Shown in pieces: positions 8,349 through 15,252 of a stretch of 16,544 nt of DNA (within the stretch, counting starts at the first letter, position 1; each line of letters opens with the position of its first letter). Location of the stretch: the NCBI GenBank assembly GCA_030044475.1, contig JASHVP010000051.1, positions 1 to 16,544 on the forward strand, given 5' to 3'. The translations under genes and the position numbers were made by a program. Source of the DNA: Thermoplasmata archaeon (GTDB lineage Archaea; Thermoplasmatota; Thermoplasmata; Lutacidiplasmatales; UBA184). Below the pieces are notes generated by a model, which saw only the letters and a list, made by a program, of their open reading frames with translations, made no database searches and had not been told where the DNA came from.

Positions 8349-9340
8349 GCCGGTCCCCGGTCGACCATCGCGAACGAGGCCGGACTGTACCGTTCGCCGG
8401 CGATCCGCGCTGGCGCCGCGGCCGCCTCGATGCGGGCAAGGTCCGCGGACGAGAGTCGAACGTCGACCGCGCCGACGTTCTCCGCGAGGTACGTCGGTCG
8501 TTTCGTGCCAGGGATCGGGACGATGTCCGGCCCGCGCGCGAGCAGCCAGGCGAGGGCGAGCTGCGCCGGCGTGCACCCCTTCTCCCGGGCGATCGCGGCC
8601 AGCTCGTCGGCGACGGCCAGGTTCCGGGCGAGGTTCTCCCCTTGGAACCGGGGGACGCCCCGCCGGAAGTCGTTCGCCGGTAGTTCGTCCAGGTTCCGAA
8701 CCGTCCCGGTGAGGAACCCGCGGCCGAGCGGGCTGAACGGCACGAAGCCGACCCCCAGTTCTCGGCACGCCGGCAAGACGCCGTTCTCGACGTCTCGGGT
8801 CCAGAGCGAGTACTCGCTCTGCACGGCCGCGATCGGGTGGACCCGGTGCGCGCGGCGGAGCGTGTCGGCGTGGACCTCGGAGAGCCCGAGGTGCCGGACC
8901 TTGCCCTCGCGGACGAGCGCGGCCATCGCGCGCACGCTCTCCTCGATCGGGACGCGAGGGTCGACCCGGTGGAGATAGTACAGGTCGATCGTTCGAACCC
9001 CGAGCCGATCGAGGCTCGCCTCGCACGCGGCCCGGATGTGGTCGGGGCTCCCGTCGATCCGGCTCGGGCCGCCGGCCGGGTCGGGGACGAATCCGCACTT
9101 CGTGGCGAGGACCACGTCGTCCCGGCGTCCCCGGAGCGCCCGGCCGACCAGGCGCTCGTTCGTGAACGGACCGTAGATGTCGGCCGTATCGAAGAACGTC
9201 ACCCCGAGGTCCAGGGCCCGCTCGATCGTCGCATCCCCACTGGACTCGTCCGGGGATCCGTACGACTGGGAGATTGGCATGCAGCCTAGCCCGATCGCCG
9301 AGACGCGAGGCCCGTCCGTTCCCAGCTGTCGGACTTGCAC
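8336..9340 (-). CDS. Aldo/keto reductase
   Basis: A 334-residue TIM-barrel NADPH-dependent oxidoreductase. All four catalytic residues are visible: D51 (FFDTADIYG), Y56, K81 (LATKCGF) and H124 (YYLHRVDP). The NADP-binding region near the C terminus reads IVPIPGTKRPTYLAENVGA. The overall pattern (SPLGRGFLTG, QSEYSLWTRD) is that of the AKR13/YakC-like group, which reduces aldehydes or pyridoxal-type compounds. The GTG at 9340 starts the conserved MQVRQLGTDG segment, and a GTAAAC element is centred 26 bp upstream, so the mRNA is probably leaderless. Its 3' end overlaps the MFS gene by 13 bp. Confidence 0.93.
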   Translation of the reverse strand: MQVRQLGTDGPRVSAIGLGCMPISQSYGSPDESSGDATIERALDLGVTFFDTADIYGPFTNERLVGRALRGRRDDVVLATKCGFVPDPAGGPSRIDGSPDHIRAACEASLDRLGVRTIDLYYLHRVDPRVPIEESVRAMAALVREGKVRHLGLSEVHADTLRRAHRVHPIAAVQSEYSLWTRDVENGVLPACRELGVGFVPFSPLGRGFLTGTVRNLDELPANDFRRGVPRFQGENLARNLAVADELAAIAREKGCTPAQLALAWLLARGPDIVPIPGTKRPTYLAENVGAVDVRLSSADLARIEAAAAPARIAGERYSPASFAMVDRGPAQAP

Positions 9341-9362
9341 GTCTCCCGCATTCCCCCGGACC

Positions 9363-9369
9363 GTTTACC
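9363..9369 (-). promoter_or_regulatory. TATA-like element for aldo/keto reductase
   Basis: The minus strand reads GGTAAAC, centred 26 bp before the GTG at 9340. Spacing and position fit a leaderless archaeal promoter. Confidence 0.4.
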
Positions 9370-9527
9370 TCTGCCCCGGGAGCCGGTCGGGCAGGCCCCT
9401 CGGGAGCTGCGGACGGACGCGACCTCCGGGGTCGAGGAGATGCGCCGACCCGCGTCGCCGACGAGGTTGTTAGGCTCTGCGGCCTCGCCCCCAGCCGAGG
9501 TTGGCCTCTCGCTTGGGCGCCCCGAAC

Positions 9528-10196
9528 ATGAGGCAGGCGATGGCCCTCGGGCGGAACGTGGCCGCGCTGGGCGCGGTCGCCGTGGTGGTCGCTCTCCTCG
9601 CGTCGGGCACCACGATCGCCGCTCCGGGGACGGCCGGAGGACCCCCGTCGAACAGTTGCGTCATCACCCTGGCCCCGTGCTACATCGTCCTCTCGACGGC
9701 CTCCGGGTCCCACGGGAATTCCGAGCGGGTGAACGGGACGGGGTTCTGGCCGGGCGACCAGGTGACGGTCTACTTCTGGAACGGGGTCGCGGGCTCGACG
9801 GCGCAGCTCGTCGCCACCGGTTCGACCGGTGTGGGCAGCTTCTCCGTGACGTTTCGGATCCCGAACGACCCGGTCGGGAACTACGTCGTCTTCGCCACCG
9901 ACCTGACCGGGGACAACCAGTCGGCGGCGTTCCACCTCACCCACCTTCGCGCCAGCCCCGACCTCGGCGCGCCCGGGTCCACGACCGTGGTGAACGGCGA
10001 GGGGTTCCTGCCGGATCACGTCGTCACGTTCCGGATCGAGGGGGCCAAAGCGACGGCCTCTCCGCGGTGCCGGACGAATGCCTCCGGCGACTTCTCCAGT
10101 TGCACCCTCACCATCCCGTCGGTCGCGCCGGGCACGACGCTCCTGAAGGCGACCGACGGGACGTACACGGCGCGGATCCGGTTCACGGTCAGCTGA
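9528..10196 (+). CDS. Secreted protein with two Ig/TIG-like repeats
   Basis: A 222-residue exported protein. A short basic start is followed by a hydrophobic signal segment (NVAALGAVAVVVALLASG, residues 10-27) and a small-residue region suitable for cleavage. The mature part contains two similar beta-rich units. The first centres on SERVNGTGFWPGDQVTVYFW and the second on STTVVNGEGFLPDHVVTFRI; each ends in a strand pattern close to VGNYVVFATD or PGTTLLKATD. This layout suggests two IPT/TIG or other Ig-like domains of a surface protein. Two Cys pairs (SCVITLAPC; RC...SSC) could form disulfides. ATG 9528 is preferred; TTG 9501 and ATG 9540 are in-frame alternatives. The 3' end overlaps the nuclease-like gene by 8 bp. 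Confidence 0.75.
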   Translation: MRQAMALGRNVAALGAVAVVVALLASGTTIAAPGTAGGPPSNSCVITLAPCYIVLSTASGSHGNSERVNGTGFWPGDQVTVYFWNGVAGSTAQLVATGSTGVGSFSVTFRIPNDPVGNYVVFATDLTGDNQSAAFHLTHLRASPDLGAPGSTTVVNGEGFLPDHVVTFRIEGAKATASPRCRTNASGDFSSCTLTIPSVAPGTTLLKATDGTYTARIRFTVS

Positions 10197-10944
10197 CCGG
10201 ATCGCGGGGGGCCGGGGCGGGACCCCCGTCGGGGGACGAGTCGGCCGGCCGGGGGCTCTCCGTCGGAACCGGGTCGAGCGCGAGCCGAACGAACGGACCT
10301 TCCAGATACTCGAACACCTTCGGAACCCCGTACTCCTGCCCCAGGTCGTAGGCGAGCCGGAGCGTCCGTTGCGCCTCCTCCGGGGAGGGTGCTGGCACGA
10401 TGGCGGAGGTCACCGTGACCGGCGTCGCGTGGCGGTCGAGGCAGACCAGGTGCGCCTCGAACCCGGGGTAGGCGAGCTGGAACAGCCGGAGCTGGAGCGA
10501 GACATCCGGGGGTGGGGGAATCGCGCGGTAGCTCTTCAACTCGAAGAACCGGGACCGGCCATCCCAGAAATCGGGCTGGGCGTAGACGCCCACTCGCCCG
10601 TCGATGAGGACGATGCGCGTCTTCGGGCGCGCCAGGCCGTAGATTGGCGAGCCGCGGTAGACCTGAGCGACCTCCGCCACTTGGCCCACCAACCGATCCC
10701 GTTCCGACGGCGGCACGTCGCCCGAGACCTCCGCGAACGCGAGGTCCAGGCCTTCCCGCGCGCGCGTCCGGATCTGGGCCGCCGACCACCGCCGACCGGT
10801 CCGGACCCGGTGGCCGAACTCCGCCAGCACCTCGTCGATCACCCGGCCGACGGCCATGCCGACCTCGTCGACCTCGCTCGGCGGCGGCCTCGGATGGACC
10901 CGGGCGACGATCTCGTGGGCCGGGAGGGTCCGGATCTCGCTCAT
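10189..10944 (-). CDS. PD-(D/E)XK nuclease superfamily protein (RecB/Cas4-like core), stand-alone
   Basis: A 251-residue protein with a nuclease-like core. The active-site pattern is PD at 124-125 in VYAQPDFWDG, then E135-L-K137 in FFELKSY, giving D-x9-ExK, followed by Q151 in LQLRLFQLAYPG, which matches the trailing Gln-containing helix of RecB/Cas4-type nucleases. A helical region (about 24-100) precedes it. There are too few cysteines for the iron-sulfur cluster of Cas4 or AddB. The last ~25 residues are Pro/Asp/Ser-rich. The ATG at 10944 starts MSEIRTLPAH; an upstream TTG at 10977 adds 11 residues and is less likely. Cleavage activity and biological role (repair, processing) are inferred only from the motif. 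Confidence 0.68.
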   Translation of the reverse strand: MSEIRTLPAHEIVARVHPRPPPSEVDEVGMAVGRVIDEVLAEFGHRVRTGRRWSAAQIRTRAREGLDLAFAEVSGDVPPSERDRLVGQVAEVAQVYRGSPIYGLARPKTRIVLIDGRVGVYAQPDFWDGRSRFFELKSYRAIPPPPDVSLQLRLFQLAYPGFEAHLVCLDRHATPVTVTSAIVPAPSPEEAQRTLRLAYDLGQEYGVPKVFEYLEGPFVRLALDPVPTESPRPADSSPDGGPAPAPRDPVS

Positions 10945-10994
10945 CGGCGGAGCCACGGTACGCGCCGAGTCCCTCAAAACGGGGGAGGAGCCGG

Positions 10995-11000
10995 CCTATG
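10995..11000. promoter_or_regulatory. TATA-like element between nuclease-like and zinc-ribbon genes
   Basis: CCTATG (minus strand CATAGG) is centred 26 bp before the ATG at 11024, which fits a leaderless transcript on the plus strand. In the other direction it would start transcription about 28 bp before the ATG at 10944. The context CCTATGCCC is close to CTATATGCCCC at 5958. Confidence 0.4.
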
Positions 11001-11023
11001 CCCGCCGCGGCGCTGGGACAGGC

Positions 11024-11428
11024 ATGAACGCGCCCGGGCCCGGCGACGCGCGGACCGTCCTGCGGCGGGTCGGAGGGCCGCTCCTGACCTATCATGCCCT
11101 CCTCCTCGTCGGCGCGGCGGTCCTGGTGCTGGGATTCGGGCGAGCCCAGGTCGCGTGGGAGGCCGCCGGGGCGATCCTGATCGCCCTCGGCATCGCCGTG
11201 GAGGGAGCGATCCTCGTCTGGACGGCGCGGCTGACGCGGGCGAGTACCTCCGCGCCGGACGGACGAGGCGGACCCCACCCGACCCGCGTCGGAGAATCTC
11301 TCTGCCCTCGGTGCGGGAACGTCGGACCGACGGTCGGGGTCGTCTGCCCGCGCTGCGGTGGGCCGTGGATCCGACGCCCGCGGGCCGAGGCCGGCGCGCC
11401 CGAGGACCGCCCCGTGGGCGGCCGCTAA
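11024..11428 (+). CDS. Small membrane protein with C-terminal zinc ribbon
   Basis: A 134-residue protein with two membrane helices at about residues 22-40 and 46-68, then a short linker and a zinc-ribbon knuckle pair CPRCG (94-98) and CPRCG (108-112). This layout is common in small archaeal membrane proteins of unknown function. The ribbon probably faces the cytosol because the N terminus is basic. The ATG at 11024 follows a TATA-like element by 26 bp; the open frame upstream lies inside the divergent nuclease gene and was discarded. Its TAA stop interlocks with the TAG stop of the convergent methyltransferase gene (shared CTAA). Confidence 0.78.
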   Translation: MNAPGPGDARTVLRRVGGPLLTYHALLLVGAAVLVLGFGRAQVAWEAAGAILIALGIAVEGAILVWTARLTRASTSAPDGRGGPHPTRVGESLCPRCGNVGPTVGVVCPRCGGPWIRRPRAEAGAPEDRPVGGR

Positions 11429-12549
11429 CTCGGCACGTTGCCGGGCGCCAGCGCGGGCGGCGCGGCCCTCGCGAGGACGAGGTACGCGCCGCGCCCTCCT
11501 CGAAACAGCGGGAGCGCGTCGTCGGGAAGGCCGGCCCGACGGGCGTACGGCTCGAGATCCGGCGCCTCGGCCGTGATGTCCACGAAGCCCGCATCGCGGC
11601 AGAGGCCGACCACCTCATCGGCGTCGTACCAGCGCAGGGCCGACGCGATCGGCTCCGGAGCCGCCGGGGTGCCCCGCAGTTCGGCGGTCGCGGAGAACAG
11701 GGCCAGGCGACCTCCCGCGCGAAGGGCGCGCCGCATCTCCCGCAGCGCTCCGCTCGGGTCGGGGAAAAAGCCGAACGCCCCGGTGCAGACCACGCAGGTG
11801 AACTCCCCGCTCGCGACGGGGAGGCGGTCCGCCTCGGCCAGATGGAGGGAGAGACGGCCGTCCCCGAGCGCCGCCCGGTTCACTTCGGCGGCGACGGCGA
11901 GCATCTCGGGGCTGTGATCGATCCCGACGGCCCGGCAGCCGCTCTCGAGCGCCCGACCGAGGAACGCTCCGCCGCCGCAACCCACCTCGAGCAGGCGGTC
12001 GTCCGCGGAGAGGCCGATCCGGTCGAGGAGGAGGAAAAAATTCGGCCAGTGGAACCTCGGGTCCCGGTACGTCTCCCGAGAGCGCCGCCCCGACGGGCGT
12101 CGGGCCAGGGTATCCGTGATCCAATCGGAGAGGGAACCCGGCGTGAGGCGACCGATGCACGCCGGGAGAAGCGCGCCGCCCACCCACTCCGCGACGTCGT
12201 TCCCGCTCGCGGCCAGCACCCGCTCCCACCCGACCAGTTCCCAGCGGAGTCGGCACCCCGCGCTGCGTTCTTCCGACCGGAGTCGCAGCTCGCACGCGAG
12301 GGAGCCGTTCCATGGCGCGGGACGCCACTCGATGCGGACCTCCCGGCCGGCCTCCCACGACACCACCGTCCCCACCGTCCGGTCTCGGTCCGAGACGGTC
12401 CCTCCCGGTCCGGAGAGGAACCGGAGGCCGTTGCGACCGAGTCCGTCGAGGAGCGCGGCCAGGGCCGCTTCGAACTCCGCGGACGCGGTACCGGCCAGGT
12501 CCGCGGTGATCGAGAGCGTCGCCGACGCTCCGGACCCATCGTCCGACAC
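11425..12549 (-). CDS. SRPBCC domain fused to class I SAM-dependent methyltransferase
   Basis: A 374-residue two-domain protein. Residues ~9-150 look like an SRPBCC (AHSA1/polyketide-cyclase-like) ligand-binding fold, with VGTVVSWEAGREVRIEWRP (59-77) and CRLRWELVGWERVL (99-112) in the expected strands. Residues ~165-374 form a methyltransferase: motif I LLEVGCGGGAFLG (186-198), GIDHSPEML (209-217), motif IV-like FTCVVCTGAFGFF and LRAGGRLALF (276-285). The N-terminal domain may bind the hydrophobic substrate; the reaction is unknown. The GTG at 12549 lies 26 bp after a TTATC element and starts MSDDGSG. An in-frame GTG at 12585 would overlap that element and is less likely. The gene end interlocks with the zinc-ribbon gene. 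Confidence 0.87.
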   Translation of the reverse strand: MSDDGSGASATLSITADLAGTASAEFEAALAALLDGLGRNGLRFLSGPGGTVSDRDRTVGTVVSWEAGREVRIEWRPAPWNGSLACELRLRSEERSAGCRLRWELVGWERVLAASGNDVAEWVGGALLPACIGRLTPGSLSDWITDTLARRPSGRRSRETYRDPRFHWPNFFLLLDRIGLSADDRLLEVGCGGGAFLGRALESGCRAVGIDHSPEMLAVAAEVNRAALGDGRLSLHLAEADRLPVASGEFTCVVCTGAFGFFPDPSGALREMRRALRAGGRLALFSATAELRGTPAAPEPIASALRWYDADEVVGLCRDAGFVDITAEAPDLEPYARRAGLPDDALPLFRGGRGAYLVLARAAPPALAPGNVPS

Positions 12550-12572
12550 GCCCCGCCGTAGTCGCCCAATCC

Positions 12573-12578
12573 GATAAC
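12573..12578 (-). promoter_or_regulatory. TATA-like element for SRPBCC-methyltransferase gene
   Basis: The minus strand reads GTTATC within ACCGTTATCGG, centred about 26 bp before the GTG at 12549. It supports a leaderless start there rather than at GTG 12585, which lies upstream of the element. Confidence 0.45.
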
Positions 12579-12621
12579 GGTCCACCAGGGGGAGTCGAGA
12601 ACCGGTCGCCCCGTCCGCGGC

Positions 12622-13185
12622 TCACTGGGCGGGCGGGGGACCGTCCTCGGAGAGGGAGTGGGACTCCCCCTCGAGGACGACCCGGGCGTCCGCCTCCAGC
12701 ACCTGGGGCGTGGGGGCCGTACGACTCGCCCGGGCGTCCAGCTCGATCACCTGTTTCGCGAGCCACTCGAATTCCCGGAAGATTAGCGGGTCGTGGCCCT
12801 CCCGACGCCACTTTTCGATCAGGTTCTCGGGCTGCGTGGTGAGGACGTAGTACGCCGAGACCCAGGTCCCGAACGAGCTCCACACCAGCCGCCGGTCGAG
12901 CGCGCGGGTGTGGGTCAGCGAGCCGAGCATCTCGAAGAACAGCCCGACCTCCCAGTTGTCCGGCTCCTCGCCTCGCGGAGCGGTCCGCAGCAACCAGGCG
13001 CTCAGGTCGCGGCGGGCCTGCCGCATCCGGGGACCGTAGAACCGTTCCCGCAGGTCGAGGAGCGTGGAGGCCGAGTGGAGCCGCTGGGTTTGGCGGAGCT
13101 GCCAGTACGCGAACAGCAGGGTACCTACGACGAGGATCCACGTCCCGATGAGCGCGGCCCACGTCGCGAGGTCGAGGGTCGTCAC
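12622..13185 (-). CDS. One-pass membrane protein, DUF4760-like
   Basis: A 187-residue protein. One N-terminal membrane helix (about 9-28, WAALIGTWILVVGTLLFAYW) is followed by a helical cytosolic region beginning RQTQRLHSASTLLDLRERFYGPRMRQARRDL. That order resembles DUF4760-type membrane proteins, where a helix is followed by a conserved segment on a long helical domain; the match is by eye and the function is unknown. The tail is Pro/Glu/Ser-rich. The GTG at 13185 is 26 bp after a CTTAAG element, again leaderless. It lies 72 bp upstream of the SRPBCC-methyltransferase start on the same strand, but that gene has its own TATA-like element. Confidence 0.75.
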   Translation of the reverse strand: MTTLDLATWAALIGTWILVVGTLLFAYWQLRQTQRLHSASTLLDLRERFYGPRMRQARRDLSAWLLRTAPRGEEPDNWEVGLFFEMLGSLTHTRALDRRLVWSSFGTWVSAYYVLTTQPENLIEKWRREGHDPLIFREFEWLAKQVIELDARASRTAPTPQVLEADARVVLEGESHSLSEDGPPPAQ

Positions 13186-13208
13186 CGGGCGGGCATCGGG
13201 TCTCGGGC

Positions 13209-13214
13209 CTTAAG
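13209..13214 (-). promoter_or_regulatory. TATA-like element for DUF4760-like gene
   Basis: CTTAAG, palindromic, is centred 26 bp before the GTG at 13185 and fits the spacing seen at the other leaderless genes in the window. Confidence 0.45.
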
Positions 13215-13457
13215 CGAGCCCGAGACGTATTCGGCCATCGGCCGACGACGCGGGCGAAAATCCGGGAGGACGGTCGTTCCGACATCGACCTGCGAAGCGG
13301 GAGGTGGTGTCGTTCTTCGGAACCGCGGGACGATCGGAGTTGCTCCGGTGGGGCATGGACCCCGAGGACTCATGGGAGCCCAGCACATCGAGCCGGAAGA
13401 GCCCATGGGCGATCTCCCGATTTCGTTTTCGAGCAGGGACGCCCGACGGGGGTCCGT
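13215..13457. other. Divergent intergenic region upstream of GH27 gene
   Basis: About 240 bp lie between the DUF4760-like promoter and the GH27 start, the longest gene-free stretch in the window. The frames crossing it encode only Arg/Gly/Ser-rich, unconvincing peptides. The T-rich segment TTTCGTTTTC at 13421-13430 is close to the position expected for a GH27 promoter, but it is not a clear TATA box. No RNA gene, terminator or operator could be supported by eye. Confidence 0.4.
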
Positions 13458-15023
13458 GTGACGCACGGGCGGACCGGGGCGCTCCTGCTGGCCACCCTCC
13501 TCGTGGCGGTAGGCCTCGTCGCCCCGGGTGCCTCGTCGAAGCCGCCGCCCTCACCCTCGCCCGGTTCGGGATTACCGATCACCGCGGGCTTCTCCGGACC
13601 TGGCAACTCCACCCCCTTCGGAATGGAGGAGGCTGCGTCCTCCAAGCCGATACCCGATCCCACTCCGGTGATGGGGTGGAGCAGCTGGAGCTTCCTCCGG
13701 GAGGGCGCGAACGCCTCGGAGGTGGAGGGAGAGGCGGGTGCGCTGGTCTCCACCGGTCTGGCCCGTGCTGGGTACCGGTACGTCAACGTCGACGACGGGT
13801 GGTACGAGTGTCCTGGCTCCCAGGGTCCAAGTGTCGACGCGTACGGCCGGTGGGTGGTCGACGCGGCGAGGTATCCGCGGGTCGGCTTGGAGAACGGGAT
13901 CGCGGCCGTCGCGGCCTACGTTCACGGACTGGGCCTCAAGTTCGGAATCTACGAGACGCCCGGGATCTCCCGCCAGGCGGTCGCCCAGAACACCCGGGTC
14001 CTGGGCACGTCGTACACGGCCCGCGAGATCGCGACGAACACCCCGGAGAACAACTACAACTGCGGAGGCATGGTGGGGCTCAACTACAGCTCTCCCGGAG
14101 CCCAAGCGTTCGTCGATTCGGTGGTCGACGAGCTGGCCGCCTGGGGGGTCGACTACATCAAGCTCGACGGGATCACCAACCACAACACCCCCGACCTCCG
14201 GGCGTGGGCCACGGCGATCGAGCGGTCGGGACGGTCGATCGTCCTCGACACCACCCAGAGGAGCTTCACCGCGAAGATCGCGCCCGAGCTGGAGAAGTAC
14301 GCCAACCAGTGGGAGTTCGCGCCGGACATCGAGACCCACGGACCGGACGAAGGGGGCGCCCGGGGCTGCGACCGCGCGCCGTACACCGGATGTCGCGACG
14401 TCTTCCCCCTGACGAGCTTCTCGCACTGGGTCGACCGGTTCGACGACGTCGCGACCTGGCAACCGTACGGGGGCCCCGGGGGGTTCAACGACCTCGATTC
14501 GATCGAGGTCGGCGATGGTCCCGCGGCGAGCGGCATGAGCTACGCCGCGCAGGAGAGCCAGCTGAGCCTCTGGGCGCTCGCATCGGCGCCGCTCATCCTC
14601 GGGTCGGACCTCTCCGCGAACGTCTCCAATGCGTATGGCTCGCACCTTGGTCTCGACCCGCGGGACCTCGCGCTCCTCACCAACGCCCAGGTCATCGCGG
14701 TCGACCAGGACGCGATCGACGCCTCGCGGATCTCCCTCCACGGAGCTACGCAGGTGTTCGCCAAGGTCGAACCGAATGGGAGCGGCATCGTCGGCCTCTT
14801 CGACACCGACGCGAACCTCGCGGCTCCGAGCATCCGCATCGCCACCACGACAGCAGCGATCGGGATGTCGTCGGATCCCCGCGGCTACTGGGTTAGCAAC
14901 CTGTGGACAGGGCAACACTACTGGATCTCCTCCGACGGTCGGCTCGCCGCCGTCGTGCCCTCCGAGGGCGTTGTCCTTCTCCGAATCACGCCGGTCCCGC
15001 TGTGTCCGGAGAGCTCGTCTTGA
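13458..15023 (+). CDS. Secreted glycoside hydrolase family 27 enzyme (alpha-galactosidase-like)
   Basis: A 521-residue exported enzyme. Residues 5-27 form a signal peptide, followed by a Pro/Ser/Gly-rich linker to about 68. The GH27 barrel begins at MGWSSWSF (72-79). YVNVDDGWY (108-116) and KFGIYETPG (161-169) line the sugar pocket. DYIKLDG (232-238) carries the likely nucleophile D237. WEFAPDIE (285-292), aligned with the WRNFADID segment of human alpha-galactosidase A, gives the likely acid/base D290. GGPGGFNDLDSIEVG (338-352) and LWALASAPLILGSDL (371-385) complete the family pattern. A beta-sandwich domain fills ~425-521. It should remove terminal alpha-linked galactose or a related sugar outside the cell, but the specificity loop differs from known enzymes. 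The GTG start has no clear promoter. Confidence 0.92.
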   Translation: MTHGRTGALLLATLLVAVGLVAPGASSKPPPSPSPGSGLPITAGFSGPGNSTPFGMEEAASSKPIPDPTPVMGWSSWSFLREGANASEVEGEAGALVSTGLARAGYRYVNVDDGWYECPGSQGPSVDAYGRWVVDAARYPRVGLENGIAAVAAYVHGLGLKFGIYETPGISRQAVAQNTRVLGTSYTAREIATNTPENNYNCGGMVGLNYSSPGAQAFVDSVVDELAAWGVDYIKLDGITNHNTPDLRAWATAIERSGRSIVLDTTQRSFTAKIAPELEKYANQWEFAPDIETHGPDEGGARGCDRAPYTGCRDVFPLTSFSHWVDRFDDVATWQPYGGPGGFNDLDSIEVGDGPAASGMSYAAQESQLSLWALASAPLILGSDLSANVSNAYGSHLGLDPRDLALLTNAQVIAVDQDAIDASRISLHGATQVFAKVEPNGSGIVGLFDTDANLAAPSIRIATTTAAIGMSSDPRGYWVSNLWTGQHYWISSDGRLAAVVPSEGVVLLRITPVPLCPESSS

Positions 15024-15045
15024 CGCGGGGAGGGGCTTCGGCTGC

Positions 15046-15186
15046 ATGAAGTTCGATCCGCTCGCGGGGGGAGACGGTTGGGTCCTGACCACCGGGGGAG
15101 TGGATCCGATCACCCGTCAGGTGCAAGGAAACACAACGTACTTCGCTGTGACTTCCGGTTGGACCGACATCTCACAGTGGACCTAG
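15046..15186 (+). pseudogene. Remnant of kelch-repeat surface protein
   Basis: An open stretch of 46 codons ending in TAG. Its product (MKFDPLAGGDGWVLTTGGV ... GNTTYFAVTSGWTDIS) is one kelch blade of the same type as in the next gene (pattern YDP...VLFGG...TWxxxxGxWxxxS). The similarity appears to continue upstream of the ATG (AGRGFGC before MKFDP), so the ATG is inside a blade and not a real gene start. The sequence before it is the end of the GH27 gene in another frame. It is best read as the 3' end of a kelch gene whose front part was lost at about 15024-15035. No promoter or ribosome site was seen. Confidence 0.6.
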
Positions 15187-15237
15187 AATGAGGGCAGGAA
15201 ACGGGGCTTCAGTTTTCTGTCAGCCCGAATCCCAGTC

Positions 15238-15242
15238 GAGGT
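15238..15242 (+). promoter_or_regulatory. Shine-Dalgarno GAGGT for kelch gene
   Basis: GAGGT lies 10 bases before the ATG at 15253 and supports that start. The gap before it contains a T-rich stretch AGTTTTCTGT (15211-15220) that could belong to a promoter or end the upstream unit. Confidence 0.4.
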
Positions 15243-15252
15243 CAGTCGCCCG

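Noticed and set aside
8991..9000. GTTCGAACCC, resembling the T-arm of a tRNA
   Set aside because: It lies inside the aldo/keto reductase gene near the catalytic His region, and no acceptor stem, anticodon arm or CCA end can be folded around it.
7077..10019. Very long open frame on the minus strand (980 codons) across the MFS and reductase genes
   Set aside because: Its product is almost only Arg, Gly, Asp, Pro and Glu with no domain, and it lies antisense to or out of frame with clear genes. Long spurious frames are expected at this GC content.
11615..13285. Minus-strand frame of 556 codons covering both the SRPBCC-methyltransferase and DUF4760-like genes
   Set aside because: Arg/Gly/Pro-rich shadow; the two real genes in the other frames have clear domains and promoters.
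13304..14896. Plus-strand open frame of 530 codons overlapping the GH27 gene
   Set aside because: It is a frame-shadow of the GH27 gene; only the GH27 frame shows catalytic motifs and a signal peptide.
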